Source: Zychaea mexicana (taxonomy: Eukaryota > Mucoromycota > Mucoromycetes > Mucorales > Lichtheimiaceae). From it: 64,000 nt of DNA. Numbering within the stretch: the stretch's first letter is position 1; each line of letters starts with the position of its first letter. Position numbers and translations under genes: made by a program. Below, in pieces: positions 1 through 11,131 of the stretch. The notes under the pieces were generated by a model. The model saw nothing but the letters and a program-made list of their open reading frames with translations, searched no databases and had not been told where the DNA came from. The DNA lies in NCBI RefSeq assembly GCF_025766255.1, contig NW_026516694.1:186001-250000 (forward strand). The letters are read 5' to 3'.

Positions 1-56
1 TACATTGATCAACTTAAACTTATCCTGTTTTCATCAAGCTACCGATACCTGCCACT

Positions 57-2539
57 TTTAAGCAGCGACTTAGCGAAGCACTCCCAATGTATGGGAGACT
101 GATGCTTAGCTTAGAAAAGGATCTTAGAAACGGATCTGAGCTACAAAGAGCATGTCCGGCATGCATGTATATGGTAAGTTTGTGCTGTGTTGAAGTTGTA
201 GTACTGTCGTGTTAATATATTGAGGTGGCAATCATCTACATCCTACTAGTCTGGTCCCAAAATTGTCGCTGCAGACGGTAACATGCAACTACGACGCTTT
301 GCGAAAACGAAGGACCCAAAAGACGTCGCATTTACTGATCAAGAAGAAGTGGATTGGTATTGGGTTAAAGATAACCAAGTCGTCCAATACCGTAACGCAG
401 TAAGTTTTTACTTGTCAGATGACAAGAAGCATCATTCTTTCAGTTCCAGCTTAAAATGTATTGTTATCTGTGGTTAGGCAACTGATGGCTGTAGCACGTG
501 GCAAGCTCTCGAGAAGGGCCGCGGGCGTACCGATCATCTAGATCAAAATGGTGCATTTGCATGCACTTGTGGCCATGGCCTTCCTCTGGCCATTACAGAC
601 ATTACAACGCCTGGTGAACAGTAAGTCAATCTTATTATTATGGCGACATTATTCAGAGTTCAGATCTCTGATCTATTAATTGTTAGATTCACCTACATCC
701 TTAGTTGCTTGAAAAAAGTAACTGAGATGTCATTATATGGATCGAACATTCGCATCATGTATGACGTCGGTTGCAAAATTCGAAAAGCATTACAGGTTGG
801 TTCTACAAATCACTTTTAGTATTAGATCAAATGCAGAGATACTCATGTCTCGTTAATAGGAATCGTTGGATTGTATTAAGGATGTCCCTATTGCTGTCGG
901 TATATTCTACATCACTGGACATGCCCCACGGTGCCAGATCCACTACCATCCTCGCCTCAAGGAAGGGTGGGGAATACAGGATGGTGAGCATCTTGAACGG
1001 CTCTAGTCTTTCCTCAATAGATTTGTTGCCATGACACGCAACATGTCGTCTCTCAACAGACGGCTCACCTTGACTATTGCTCTTGACTTTTACATGCAGC
1101 AAAGAACAGACAATATTGGTACCATATTTTATCGCTTTACTGATTCATCGCTCATAGAATACATTATTTATACTTGTCATTCTAATAGGTGTGAACCTCC
1201 GGCGTAAGTATAAACGCGCTTTGGAACTTAAATCCGATGCTTTGAAGACACTTTTGAAAGCCGGCATTCAAGAAGGTGACGAGAATTCTCTTGCATCAAT
1301 GGCAAGGAAATGGAAGGAGCACGTGGATGAGACGGTTCAGAGGGACACAAACAACACCCGTCAAGGAGGAAGAATTGGTGCCGCCAGTAGGGCTGTGGAG
1401 AACCTGCGCCTGGCCATTGGCATCTATGACCTCATAGAGAGAGCCTTTAAACAGCAGGGAAATGGTACGTATCGATGATCCCTTCATCACATACGTTAGA
1501 AAAATTAATATGCAATAATAATATCTTGTAGGCCACAACCGAACCCAAAATCTAGCAGGGCAAAGAAAAGCCGCCCGTGCTCAAGTCGAAAAACAATTCA
1601 ATAACTATCTTGAAAAGCTTTCAGTGGGTCCACTTTTTGGTAAGGACGTTTTTGTACACGTACACCTAGATCTGTTACTAACATGACAAACATAATAACA
1701 GGCTTCGAGCTTTATCCCGACTCTAGCACAGTGCTGAAAAAAAACAGCCACTTTCGTTTCCGTTGTAACATTATTTCGCCTGTGGAAACTAATACACCGT
1801 ATGACGCGTTTCACGGTTTAAGAAGAGCAAACGAAGAGCTTGAGCTGCTGAAGGTGAGAACTGTGATGAAAGATTAGTTACATAACGTTGTTTCTAATAT
1901 GCAAACAACAACAAAAAAGGACGAAGCCTCTTCGGTGATCAAGTTCGGCCATAACGTTATAAGTAAGCTTCAAGAGGCCATTGCATCTGTGCCCGAAACT
2001 GTACGAGCACCTTCGAACACAGAATCTTGGCAAGAAAAGCAAGGATGAGTAAGCTTTGGAAGCAAAAGTTAGAGCGCGCAGAGGCGTGGATGGAAGAGCA
2101 GCAACGACTTCTAGGCAGAATTGCCAATGGATCAGCTTCCATTGATCCTGATATGTTGTCCAGAGGTGCGTCAGTAGTGGTACGAGGTGTTCAGCAGGAT
2201 GGCGAAGAAGATGACGATGACGAAGAAGGTGGACAGGAGACGGAAGAATTAGCGCCTGACATAGAGGCAGAGAATGACGACGACGACGAGGAGTTGATCG
2301 ACGATAATGACGACATGTTCATGAACATGTTTCCTGGGATGAAATCCCGGTATAGAAATCAAGTAAACTTTTTCAACAAGAAAGATCAACAGAAACTACT
2401 GTCATTATGTTGGATATTTCATGAAAGGTTAAACCGATTGAAGCTCGCCACTCCGTCTGCAACCAACGTAGTAATCGGTGCATTTACATCACTGTTGAAA
2501 ACAAGCTGCATAGGCACTACATACCGCTTACACATGTAA
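57..2539 (+). pseudogene. KDZ-superfamily transposase remnant, 5' end outside window
   Basis: Degraded transposase of the Kyakuja-Dileera-Zisupton type, which would catalyse DNA transposition. Likely exons are 57-173, 250-399, 478-620, 687-795, 860-1118, 1189-1464, 1533-1639, 1702-1853 and from 1920. Family landmarks occur in the usual order: a CPAC cysteine pair near 155-164, an ADGN-QLRR block near 271-300, YDVGC near 756-770, a GHAPRCQ-Y-P block near 916-950, and DGEHLERL at 980-1003. The residue after that block is normally Trp, but the codon at 1004-1006 is TAG, so this copy is interrupted at a conserved position. Exon 9 reaches TGA at 2046-2048, while the matching helical C-terminal segment and an acidic tail continue in another frame to 2539, suggesting a frameshift. 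No terminal inverted repeat was found. The family call is strong; the exact exon edges are inferred. Confidence 0.8.
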
Positions 2540-3152
2540 GTGTGCAATCTATACTAAGATGTAGAGCTCATATCAGATTGTTTAGATATCAAAAGAAAGG
2601 CTATGGTAAGATCATTGAGCTTTATTCCAAATTTTGGCACTATCTACTGCTGATAGTTTGAAAGGAAATTGACATTTCGTGAACTGAGTACATAAGCGTT
2701 TTTAGATATGTACAGTTTGTTATTTAATGTTCCTTCAGGGTAGGAGCACACCATTAGGTGATCTGTTTATAGGACTGAGAAGGTAAGTGGATTACAGGAA
2801 CTCGCACCAAAGCATTACAGATCGCAACGATCAGATTATCTTCTTCAGTACCCCTTGTTTAAGTACATATTGAAGTCGATAACCGTAAAAATGTACACAC
2901 AGTCATAACATGTACATAACGCTATGCATGTACGAACTAGTTCGCCATAGAATGCACATTGCCTTTGCAGTCTTTCTTATGTTCATCTTTACCTACAATG
3001 TTTAGTTCTTGCCTTATATCCCTTTTCATATATCAACTTGATCATTCTATATACGATATACCAACCTGGCAATAGATGGCCGCAGTAACGATTAGAAGAA
3101 TAATAAAGCCTATAACTAAAATATAAAATCTTTCGCTCTTTTTTCTACTTCC
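2540..3152. other. Intergenic, no gene recognised
   Basis: AT-rich sequence between the transposase remnant and the minus-strand acidic ORF. I see no coding pattern, RNA gene or repeat in it. Confidence 0.5.
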
Positions 3153-3719
3153 TCAATTATCGTCGTCATCACTATACTCCCTACTCTGTCCGTCACCACT
3201 GCTGCTACCGTCTTCACCATACACACCATGTTCTTCAGTACTACTATTACTACTATCTTGCTCTGTCTCTTCCTCATCTTCTCCGGCTCCTTCTTCTGCA
3301 TCTGAATCTGGGCTTTGCTTGCTAAGGAGTCTCGCCCACTCTCGTACTCTTGGCTCATATCTTGCATAAACTAACGACGAGTCGTCGCCGTCATCGTCAG
3401 TGATATTACCACGCTCTATGCCGCAGTCGACATTGACGCGCTCCAGCAACGGGCATCCAATCCAGCGGAATGCACGGAACATTGGGCCATAGTTGGCAAG
3501 GAACTTGGGTGCCTTCTTTTTCAGTGCAATTCTGACCGCGTCGTTAACGACCAAGGCTTCAGTGGGCGATAGCCGGTCGTAGGCACTGCACGCATTCTCC
3601 ATTATCATGTTCCCAAAGAAGTGTTTGTACGTCGGGTTAAACAACGACCGTCCATCGAAGGCACAAATGCTGTAAGTGGCATACTTCCAGCAATCGCCAA
3701 AGTTTTCATGACTTTCCAT
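3153..3719 (-). CDS. Hypothetical protein with acidic C-terminus
   Basis: Open frame of 188 codons starting at an ATG (3719) and ending near 3153. The N-terminal two thirds is a plausible globular sequence with many aromatic residues. From about residue 125 it becomes a low-complexity Asp/Glu/Ser tail ending in DDDDN. I do not recognise a family. A related frame lies immediately upstream on the same strand (3725-4085), so this is probably the 3' part of a longer gene whose 5' part is interrupted. It lies about 600 bp from the KDZ remnant on the opposite strand and could be a cargo or passenger gene of a mobile element, but nothing shows this directly. Confidence 0.4.
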   Translation of the reverse strand: MESHENFGDCWKYATYSICAFDGRSLFNPTYKHFFGNMIMENACSAYDRLSPTEALVVNDAVRIALKKKAPKFLANYGPMFRAFRWIGCPLLERVNVDCGIERGNITDDDGDDSSLVYARYEPRVREWARLLSKQSPDSDAEEGAGEDEEETEQDSSNSSTEEHGVYGEDGSSSGDGQSREYSDDDDN

Positions 3720-3724
3720 GATTG

Positions 3725-4085
3725 TTGGATCGACATATTAAAACATTTGAAGGTATCTGTGAAGCTGTTTATCCGCACTAACCAAGCAATTGAGCTGGTA
3801 CAGATGTTTCTTCGCAGCTTTATTCCGGGTTTTGCCTTTAGATCTTTGTGCGTTGGTGCGAGCGTGCTTTTTATCATTCTCTCACTTGTTTAGAATTCGC
3901 ATCGCTCATGATACCGTCCTTTTTGGTCCAGGCTTGACAGGCCTGAATCGCACCTTATAGACATCAACCAGGTGCCGCTTATAAGTGTTATCCGCCGCAA
4001 ACTGCGTGGAACACTTGATGCAGTAGTTGTACAGCGGGTATTGCGCTGGCCTGTATTTGTCGGAGTACCACGTTTCCGTTGGCAT
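3725..4085 (-). pseudogene. Interrupted 5' part with zinc-finger-like motif
   Basis: From the ATG at 4085 the frame reads to a TGA ending at 3906. It contains CIKC followed twelve residues later by RHLVDVYK, the spacing of a C2H2 finger whose last His is replaced by Tyr. Downstream, in a shifted frame (about 3880 down to 3740), is a basic stretch rich in Lys, Arg and Thr that ends at TAA just before the ATG of the 3153-3719 frame. Tested GT-AG joins either keep a stop or break the frame, so I read this as a decayed gene or one with an unresolved intron. Function unknown. Confidence 0.3.
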
Positions 4086-4210
4086 GTCAGGCGACACTGA
4101 GGCAACGTGGGCTGGGGTGGGGGTGGCAAGGGTGGAGTATTGAAAGTGGAGTCGTTGACTGCTTTCATGTTACTGCTTATACATTGGCAATCAATACCAT
4201 TATAAGTCAT

Positions 4211-5369
4211 TCTTTCTACTAATTGTCAGGATAAACATATGTAGGAACAGTAGCGGAGGACATAGCTTCGACTTTCAGCAGGGAATGCGATATAAAGGAT
4301 CGAGAAGGATTTCAGCTCCTAAACGAAAACGCTGATTAAAAAACAAAAGTCTGTACCAGCTCCGAATGAAAGCCACAAACTTTGTTCATGCTTATCATAT
4401 CCTTTTTCGGAAAATGAAAGAAAACCGTACCGATTCATCACAAGAACGTAAGTATCTGGCTCAACCTGTTTGTCGATGTGAAACGAAACGAAGAGATAGC
4501 AATATAGAAAAAATAAGGAGTCTAGTAAAATGCCGTCAATGGTAATTTACAATGTATAATGGTATTTAGTGCGATAAAATACATATACCTATCTGCTCAA
4601 CAGTTTTGTCCGAGCCAGAAGCGTCTGGCATGGTTGCAACGTAGACAGCTGCATCTGCTTCCGTTGCAACCAGAACACGCCTTTTATGACGCCGTAGCCT
4701 GAGCAGTTAGATGTTACTACTAAGCACCATTATTCGCACGTATCGCATACTCTGTGATAGTACTTTTATTCCTCTTTATTTTCCTCAAGGTTTTTTCATA
4801 TCACTTTACCAAACAGGATCGGACTAGAGCGACTATGTTCTATATTACTTACAGTGCTCACATGAGTCATTTTTCTTTCCATTAATAAACTATATTTAAT
4901 CTACTTTTTACTCCTAGTACTGTAACGAGTGCAAACTGAGCTTGTTGGATTCAATTTTCGAAGGACGAAAATCGGCAATTACTCCGAGACAGCTTTTGGA
5001 CTTATGTTGATGGCTGGTGCTAAAGTACTGTACAAAAGATAAATCGATCGATCAAAATCTAAAAGTTCTAGCAGCTCGCGCCAGAAGATGGTAAGTTCTG
5101 GGTTAGATGACTGGTATTACTGACTTTGATGTGTTTCGAGGATGTGCTGTGGAACCATGAAAGAATAATACAAGGATCGATTCACACAATAGATGAATAT
5201 AATAGTTGTTAAATGTTTTTGCGTCCATTGTGTGTAGTAGATCACATGTGACATCGTTCTTTCCTCGCCTTTTCTCTTGCTCTCTCTTTCGCTTTTTGGT
5301 CGTCTTTCTCCTTTAAATTATCTTGTGATCTCGCTTCTTTCCATGTCATCCAAAAGAAGATTTTTAAAA
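4211..5369. other. Intergenic, no gene recognised
   Basis: No coding pattern or RNA gene seen. The region ends at the left boundary of the first copy of the duplicated segment. Confidence 0.5.
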
Positions 5370-7590
5370 TAATGCATTACGACCCGAAACAGTTTGTACC
5401 TTATCGAGTACAAAGTCGATAATAACAGCAATGAAAACGGCTCAAACATATAATTATTACCAACACTAATACGTTAATTTCTTACCCTCTCTTTTCTTAA
5501 ATCTTCTTTGGGCTAATTAGCAAACCGAGTGATCTCTGCTCTGCTGATAGCCTGGTATGGCAGGGCGTCTTAGTGACTAACTCGAATTTAAAAAACGTAC
5601 TAACATTAGCAACAAAAGGTATTATCGGGCGAATTTTGGCACGGAAATTTGTGTGCATACGGTAAGATCACACAGAACAACGCAATTCAGTAGAGCTGTG
5701 TCCTTAACGGACATTGATAAACATATCGATATTGACTGAGAGTTGCATGTTACAGTATGTACAAAATGTAAGTAGAAACTAATGGTGTATTGGAAGGATG
5801 GATTGGTGTATGGGATTAAAACAAAAGGATATATGTAAATGTGACAGGAGTATGTAAAAGAGAAAAGAATATGCATGTGAAAGAGACAGAAGTATGTGCG
5901 TGACAGAGACAGAAGTATGTGCGTGAAAGAGACAGAAGTATGTGCGTGAAAGAGACAGGAGTATGTGTGTAAAAGAGACGGAGAAGTAAAACAGATGTGA
6001 CAGCATATGGAAAGTGAAGAGTTAGGTATAAATGATACATGATGACAGAAATGATAGGAGATATGTGTGAGAGCAGAAGGGCTAATCAATCAGTGCGATT
6101 TTTTTTGTTTTTTGACGAATTTTTGGAAGATGATGTAGATGGCGAATTTTGAGCGGCAGTAGTGACGAATGACGGAGGGACAAGGGTCGAACCGGCCCCA
6201 GAAACTGAAAGGCCTACTCGCGCATTCGTGCACAGATCCAGGGTATCATCAACAATTGCTTTACCGATGGCAGCAAGCTCTAGCAAAGACAGCATGCGCC
6301 CGGTGTAGTCGTCACTGCTTGTGGGATACAGGAGCTCGTTCGTTCTTCTCACTCTTGTTACATATCCTTTTGGCATATCCACATCCATCATCGTAATGCC
6401 GTTACCTAATTGGCATCGGTTGTCTTTTGGTTAGCTTTACTTGAATATCGACACAGTGTATATCAAATTTTATATGTTGATGTACATACCATTCACATTG
6501 TAGCCAAGGACATGTGCTTTGCGTAAGATCGAAGATCTATGTTTGACAATTGCGCATAACATGTCTCTCAAGACCATTGGCAACTTCAACTTTGAGTCGT
6601 GAAACTCTTTTGTATAATCGCGATTCGCACCCGCTTCGAGCCCACCAAACTCAAGATCGCTAGCAGTGTAAATAGTATCGAGCCTTCTTCCGATCCTCTC
6701 GCGCTCAATTTCTTCGACAGCAGAAAGCTTGCGCTTGCAATTTAAAGCTGCTGCATTGGAGATGCTGGTTTTCTCCATACTTAGAAAGAATAAAAGCCTT
6801 TATCAATACCGTAATCATATCTCTGTTATTTGCCCTGGTTTCAAAGTACACCATTCACTTACCCCAATGCTTCGATCCCTGAATTATGGTAAATGGTGTT
6901 TACCAAACTCCACAAGTAGTAGAGCCGATCGGTCTCGAGAAAGCCTTTGGTATTTGTTTTCGCGCCCGGTATGAAGAATTTGGCGGTCGTTATCAAGGTC
7001 TGGAAGAGCCAGGCGAGGAGCGGTTGCTCGATCGGATGGTGCTCTATACCTTGGGCAAATTTATATGCTTCCAACGCGGATTTCTACATACATATTTGCG
7101 ATTATCATGAAGCTAAGTCAGCGAAACAAGTCAAATATATGCAACAGCCACTTGCAGCACCGCGTACACAATAACCTTACCAAACTTTCCATCTCGGCGA
7201 ACTTTGCTTTGAGATCGGATGGAGGTTCCCGGATGATGGGATCCCCGAAATCGCGCAGCTCCTCTAGTTCCTCGGTGTTGAAATAACCTGCCCAGTTAAG
7301 GTCGTCAACATCCAGAATGAATGATAGCGCAGGACTATATAAAATGATTAATTTGACTCTATTCTCTTTTAACTAGGTCTTTCTCTTTTTTCTTGTGAAT
7401 GAGATATGGATTAGCACTTACTGGATGTAGTTGAGCGTTTCAACGAATTTTTTCATTTGACTTTCGACGCTCCACGGCTCAACATCTTCTGCCGATGCCC
7501 GTCGCTTGGTCGCTTCAAGTATCCAACACTTGGCCGGATCGAGTTGCTCATACAGTTTGAGGGCACTGTCTTTGTCGGCTTTGGACAGCT
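5370..7590. repeat. Segmental duplication, copy 1
   Basis: About 2.2 kb that is closely similar, in the same orientation, to 11491-13720. The homology begins at TAATGCATTACGACCCG in both copies and fades inside exon 3 of the embedded minus-strand gene, near 7590 here and 13715 in copy 2. Introns and 3' flank are shared, so this is a DNA-level duplication and not a retrocopy. Copy 1 carries the intact gene. Confidence 0.85.
5882..5973. repeat. 23-bp minisatellite, four units
   Basis: Four head-to-tail units of AGAGACAGAAGTATGTGCGT plus GAA or GAC, the last unit diverged. The corresponding stretch of copy 2 (near 11950-12000) holds only scattered, shorter versions, so the array expanded or contracted after duplication. 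It lies in the 3' flank of the embedded gene. Confidence 0.8.
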
Positions 7591-8114
7591 TGGATTTTAG
7601 GGTGGGCGGATTGGTGGAGGATGAGGGGACAGAAGAAGGCGTGGATGTTGATGTGGACGTTGGTGCTATTGCTGCTACTTCATTACTGTCAGATTTTCCT
7701 TGAGTATGTTCCTCTACAAACTTCCACGATGGCTGTTTTTCGCTCTAACATTGTGCATAGAATAAAAAACGGTCAGTAAACTAAAAAAGACGCGCTTTGC
7801 GTTGGCCACGGTTATCGAAAGCCTATTTAGCACGTACAATCGATATTTTTAGCTTTTCTGCTTGGCTTCGGATCCTTTTCAACCACACATTCTTATAGTC
7901 AAAGCTTCTATCTTGCTCGGAAACTTCTTGCAAAATGTGTTTTTGGTTGGCGTAAAGTACAGATTGTAGATCCACGGCTTTGTTTTCTTCGCAGCGATGC
8001 AAAGCAGCTATGATAGCTGGAAAAAAAGGGGTAAGCTTCTTTATCTTTTGAGACAAATATTTTGGGACGGTATATATTACCTTGGTTGATCTCCTCGACT
8101 CGGTCGGTCATCAT
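6086..8114 (-). CDS. Uncharacterised multi-exon protein family, intact copy
   Basis: Seven exons join in frame to 506 residues: 8114-8081, 8016-7838, 7744-7422, 7334-7181, 7083-6863, 6779-6490 and 6405-6086. All introns are GT-AG, and intron 1 ends in a strong pyrimidine tract. The protein opens with a short helical region, then a Ser/Thr/Pro-rich linker of about 40 residues, then a conserved body. In the body are LYEQLDPAKCWIL, a TNTKGFLETDRLYYLW block, a KRKLSAVEEIERERIGRR segment and a VDMPKGYVTRVRRTNELLYP segment, ending in a basic Ser-rich tail. There is no signal peptide or membrane helix. It resembles an expanded family of unknown function that I associate with Mucoromycota; I cannot name a domain. 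A broken paralogue lies at 12072-13743. No function is proposed. Confidence 0.6.
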
Positions 8115-8404
8115 GTAATAAGAGCGTAACCACAGCAACAAGACAGAACCACAGCAGCAAAGACGTAACCACAGCAACAATTATTGAAGTGCCGCATTGG
8201 CATGTGAAGACGATCTTGTGAAGCCACCCTTCGATCCGGTTGGTCATGACTGTAAATAGTTTCTCCCATCTGTGGCATCTGAGAGGTTTGTATCCTGCTT
8301 CTACCTTTTTGTATGACGACCGTGTTACTGAATAAAAAGCCGAATGGAATAATCGTCACACATAACCTATGCAATATTTCTTTTGCTCTAGCACATCCTG
8401 TAAT

Positions 8405-8412
8405 ATAAATAC
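8405..8412. repeat. Target-site duplication, left
   Basis: ATAAATAC, identical to 8980-8987 on the other side of the 567-bp element. The perfect match suggests a recent insertion. Confidence 0.85.
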
Positions 8413-8979
8413 CAGCGTTGACGAATTTCGCCAACCGCAATTTTCGCCAAGTGGCGAAAATACCTTTTTCGCCTTGGCGAAAAATAGTGCTTCATAATTT
8501 TCGCCTGGCGAAAATTGGCGAAAATTGCGGGTAATTCCCCGCTACATTTTTTTTTTTTGATTGAGTATTGTGTACCACCCCAATAAGCAGTTAAATAAAT
8601 AAATTTCATCTTCAAAAGTAAAATGGTTTACTCCCTCGATAATAAAGAAAAGAGAAGATTACAAGATAAATATATTAAACGGTCAATGCGAGGTTCTTAT
8701 TAGTCAGGTCTTCATTGACTCGTGCCAAAAGCATGCTGCAGATTGATGTTTATGACAAATCTGCTGCGCAGCTGTTGCGCAGCTGCTAAGTAGTTTCTGT
8801 GCGACAGCGAAATAAGTTTTCACCCCCTCCCTTTAACAGATTTAGATTTTCATATGTATTTCCAAATAAAGTAATTGATTTTTCGCCTCTAATTTTCGCC
8901 TTTTTTCGCCTTTTTTTCGCCTATTTTCGCCCTGGCGAAAAACCCCAAAGATTTTTCGCCTGGCGAAAAATCAACGCTG
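8413..8979. mobile_element. hAT-like MITE with 8-bp target duplication
   Basis: A 567-bp non-coding element. The ends are CAGCGTTGA (8413-8421) and its inverse TCAACGCTG (8971-8979). They are flanked by identical 8-bp direct repeats ATAAATAC at 8405-8412 and 8980-8987. The two subterminal zones hold 16 copies of the heptamer TTTCGCC or its complement, eight near each end, in alternating orientation so that each zone can fold on itself. An 8-bp target duplication, a CAG-starting terminus and clustered subterminal motifs are typical of hAT transposons. No transposase frame is present, so it is non-autonomous. Confidence 0.85.
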
Positions 8980-8987
8980 ATAAATAC
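8980..8987. repeat. Target-site duplication, right
   Basis: ATAAATAC, the partner of 8405-8412. Confidence 0.85.
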
Positions 8988-10170
8988 TACACGGCCTCTT
9001 CTTGTTTACAAACTAGCATTAGCTACAGTGAGATATTAATACATGCAAATACAATGAAAATCATAGATGCACTGTATAGGGCTTCTCCACTGCGACCATG
9101 AAAGCAACAAGGACAGGTAAAAATATCAAACGCTAGTCTTTCATCATTTCCTGTCAATTTTGCATTACTATGCAGTAAAACAAATGCCTTACGCAGCTCG
9201 GCCAATTTTGCGTTTTTTCCTGCTTAGTATTACTTCAACGATCTCTTTTACAAGTTAGTCGGTGTAGCCTCTTCCGAAAACACTGTATAATGAATCCCAA
9301 AGGTATGTTGAAAGCTTTGGCTATTTTTAACGCCACATTTACACGCACTGTAAACAGGTTATTTATCTGTGCATAATAAACTTCCGACTTGATGATCACT
9401 GATTCCATGGAAACCCTCTCTTCCATATTGCGGACGATGTTCAGTATTGATGGCGGTGATAGTGGAAACATATATTGTGGAGTATCAAGCTAACATTCTT
9501 TGAATGAATCATATAGCTCTTGGGTCGCTATAGTACAGATTTGGTTTGCTTCTACACGTGCTTCATGTTTATTGCGCTGAATGTGCATTTAGTATCAAGG
9601 GAGAATAAGGTGTAAGCCAGTAATATGGATCCATATTTTGATCAATGTGATCTAGAAACTAAATACAGGTTCCTCTTTATAAAGAGGTACATTCGTTATG
9701 ATAGTTAAGGAATAAAACGGGTTACAAAGTAAAAACAAAGGGAGGACAACCAATAAAGAAAAAATGTATTTGCAAAAGGCTGTTATATAATGTCCACATG
9801 GCCAAACTTCAAAGTTCCATGAACCAGTGCTAGTCCTCGCCCGCAACCATTAAGCCTAACGTTGGATATCCGGAACTAACAGGAGAACCAAGGAACCCCA
9901 TGACGGCTGGCTAGTGAAGCAATCCCCCTGGATACTCTTGCTATCGATGCTGTCTGCAGCCCTGTATCGGTGTTTTGACGATCCTAACCTAAGTAAAGTG
10001 TGTGTCTAACAAAACCGACGCAGCCGATGCGTGTTTCGTTGGGCTAGTTTAAGTGAGAACGCGGAATATACTGCATATACTTAACTTGAACAATAATTTG
10101 AAGCTTGGAACCGACGCAAGTGTAAAGGTTCAGTACACGATCACAAATAAGGGGAAAAATTATACATAAA
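8988..10170. other. Intergenic, no gene recognised
   Basis: Only short frames without recognisable families. Nothing convincing between the hAT-like element and the structured repeat cluster. Confidence 0.5.
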
Positions 10171-10389
10171 CTGAGCCCAGTGCGCTACCCGTGAGAGGGA
10201 CATCTCGTTGGGGCGGTACCTTCGAGGCCATCTGGTAACGCAGAAGGCTCAGTGCGCTACCCGTGAGAGGGACATCTCGTTGGGGCGGTACCTTCGAGGC
10301 CATCTGGTAACGCAATTATAGTCGCAAAATGCACACCCGTGAGAGGGACATCTCGTTGGGGCGGTACCTTCGAGGCCATCTGATGTGCA
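10171..10389 (+). repeat. Three copies of a structured RNA-like motif
   Basis: Copies are at 10181-10242, 10253-10314 and 10330-10389. The 47-nt core from CCCGTGAGAGG to GGCCATCTG is identical in all three. The closing stem differs: copies 1 and 2 pair TGCG with CGCA (plus TA with TA), while copy 3 pairs TGCACA with TGTGCA. Inside the core GAGA can pair with TCTC around a GGGACA loop, CCT with AGG around a TCG loop, and TGG with CCA, giving a three-way junction. CTGAGCC (10171-10177) and GGCTCAG (10246-10252) add an outer stem around copy 1. Paired changes with an invariant core suggest selection on an RNA fold. The hammerhead core is absent. Strand is not certain, because the fold exists on both. 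Confidence 0.6.
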
Positions 10390-10399
10390 ATTACTCGGA

Positions 10400-11131
10400 C
10401 ATTAATAGAAATCCTGACGAAAGGAAAGCGAGAGACGAAAGAGAAAAATTTTCAAAGAATCAAATAAGTGTGTGAATTTATCTCTCTTGACGCAAACCAA
10501 TCAAATTAAAGACTTTTCTTCCTTCTGTGGCCGAAGAAGGTCACATAGCACCCATATAGTCCGACGCTAAGACTACTGAACCACACTGAAAACCATATAC
10601 ACACATAGCAACATAGCAACACCCCTCTCTTAACAATAATTGTCACATCATGTATCACACATATAAATATCCATGTTACTTTGAAGAACAAAGAAACACC
10701 TTTTCTTTCGCGGACTTGTTGGAAAGGCCCTGCGTGTGAGTACACCCCGTAGGCATAGAAGACCTTCTGTATACTTATTTATTCATTTTTGATTCTCGTA
10801 GTCTACTTGTATTGTTAGCGAAGTATTCGCACTTCCCCTGTTGTATTATCGTACTTTGTATATTCTGCCGATTGTATTTCGATTATGGTCTAGAGCTGCC
10901 ATACGATTGGACTATTTTCAACCGTTTATTAAGGTAGTTAGTTTGCTGGAACTTTTGCCGTATCCCTTCTATTTGGCTCACATGGCAGGGCTTTTTCTAT
11001 CAGGTCCTGTCGCTGTTACTAATCCCCCCTCGACATTACACTTCTCTCTTTACCGTCCAAGTTTGCTTAGAGAGTGTGTATTTTCTTTACGGATTATCTG
11101 TATCATCAGTGCCCAAAATGCAATAGCTATA
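10400..11131. other. Intergenic, no gene recognised
   Basis: Short frames only; no RNA gene or family seen. Ends at the TA target site of the next element. Confidence 0.5.

Noticed and set aside
3116..3367. Second minus-strand frame over the acidic tail
   Set aside because: Shadow of the 3153-3719 frame, created by the GA-rich acidic codons.
5622..6089. 155-codon minus-strand ORF rich in Ser, Leu, His and Tyr
   Set aside because: It is the translation of the 23-bp minisatellite and its flanks; the real gene in this zone uses another frame and ends at 6086.
10171..10389. Hammerhead, HDV-like or tRNA-derived identity for the structured repeats
   Set aside because: No CTGATGA/GAAA core on either strand, no double-pseudoknot layout I could fit, and no A-box/B-box spacing.
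10171..10389. CRISPR array
   Set aside because: Only three copies, spacers of 10 and 15 bp, fungal nuclear DNA and no cas-like genes.
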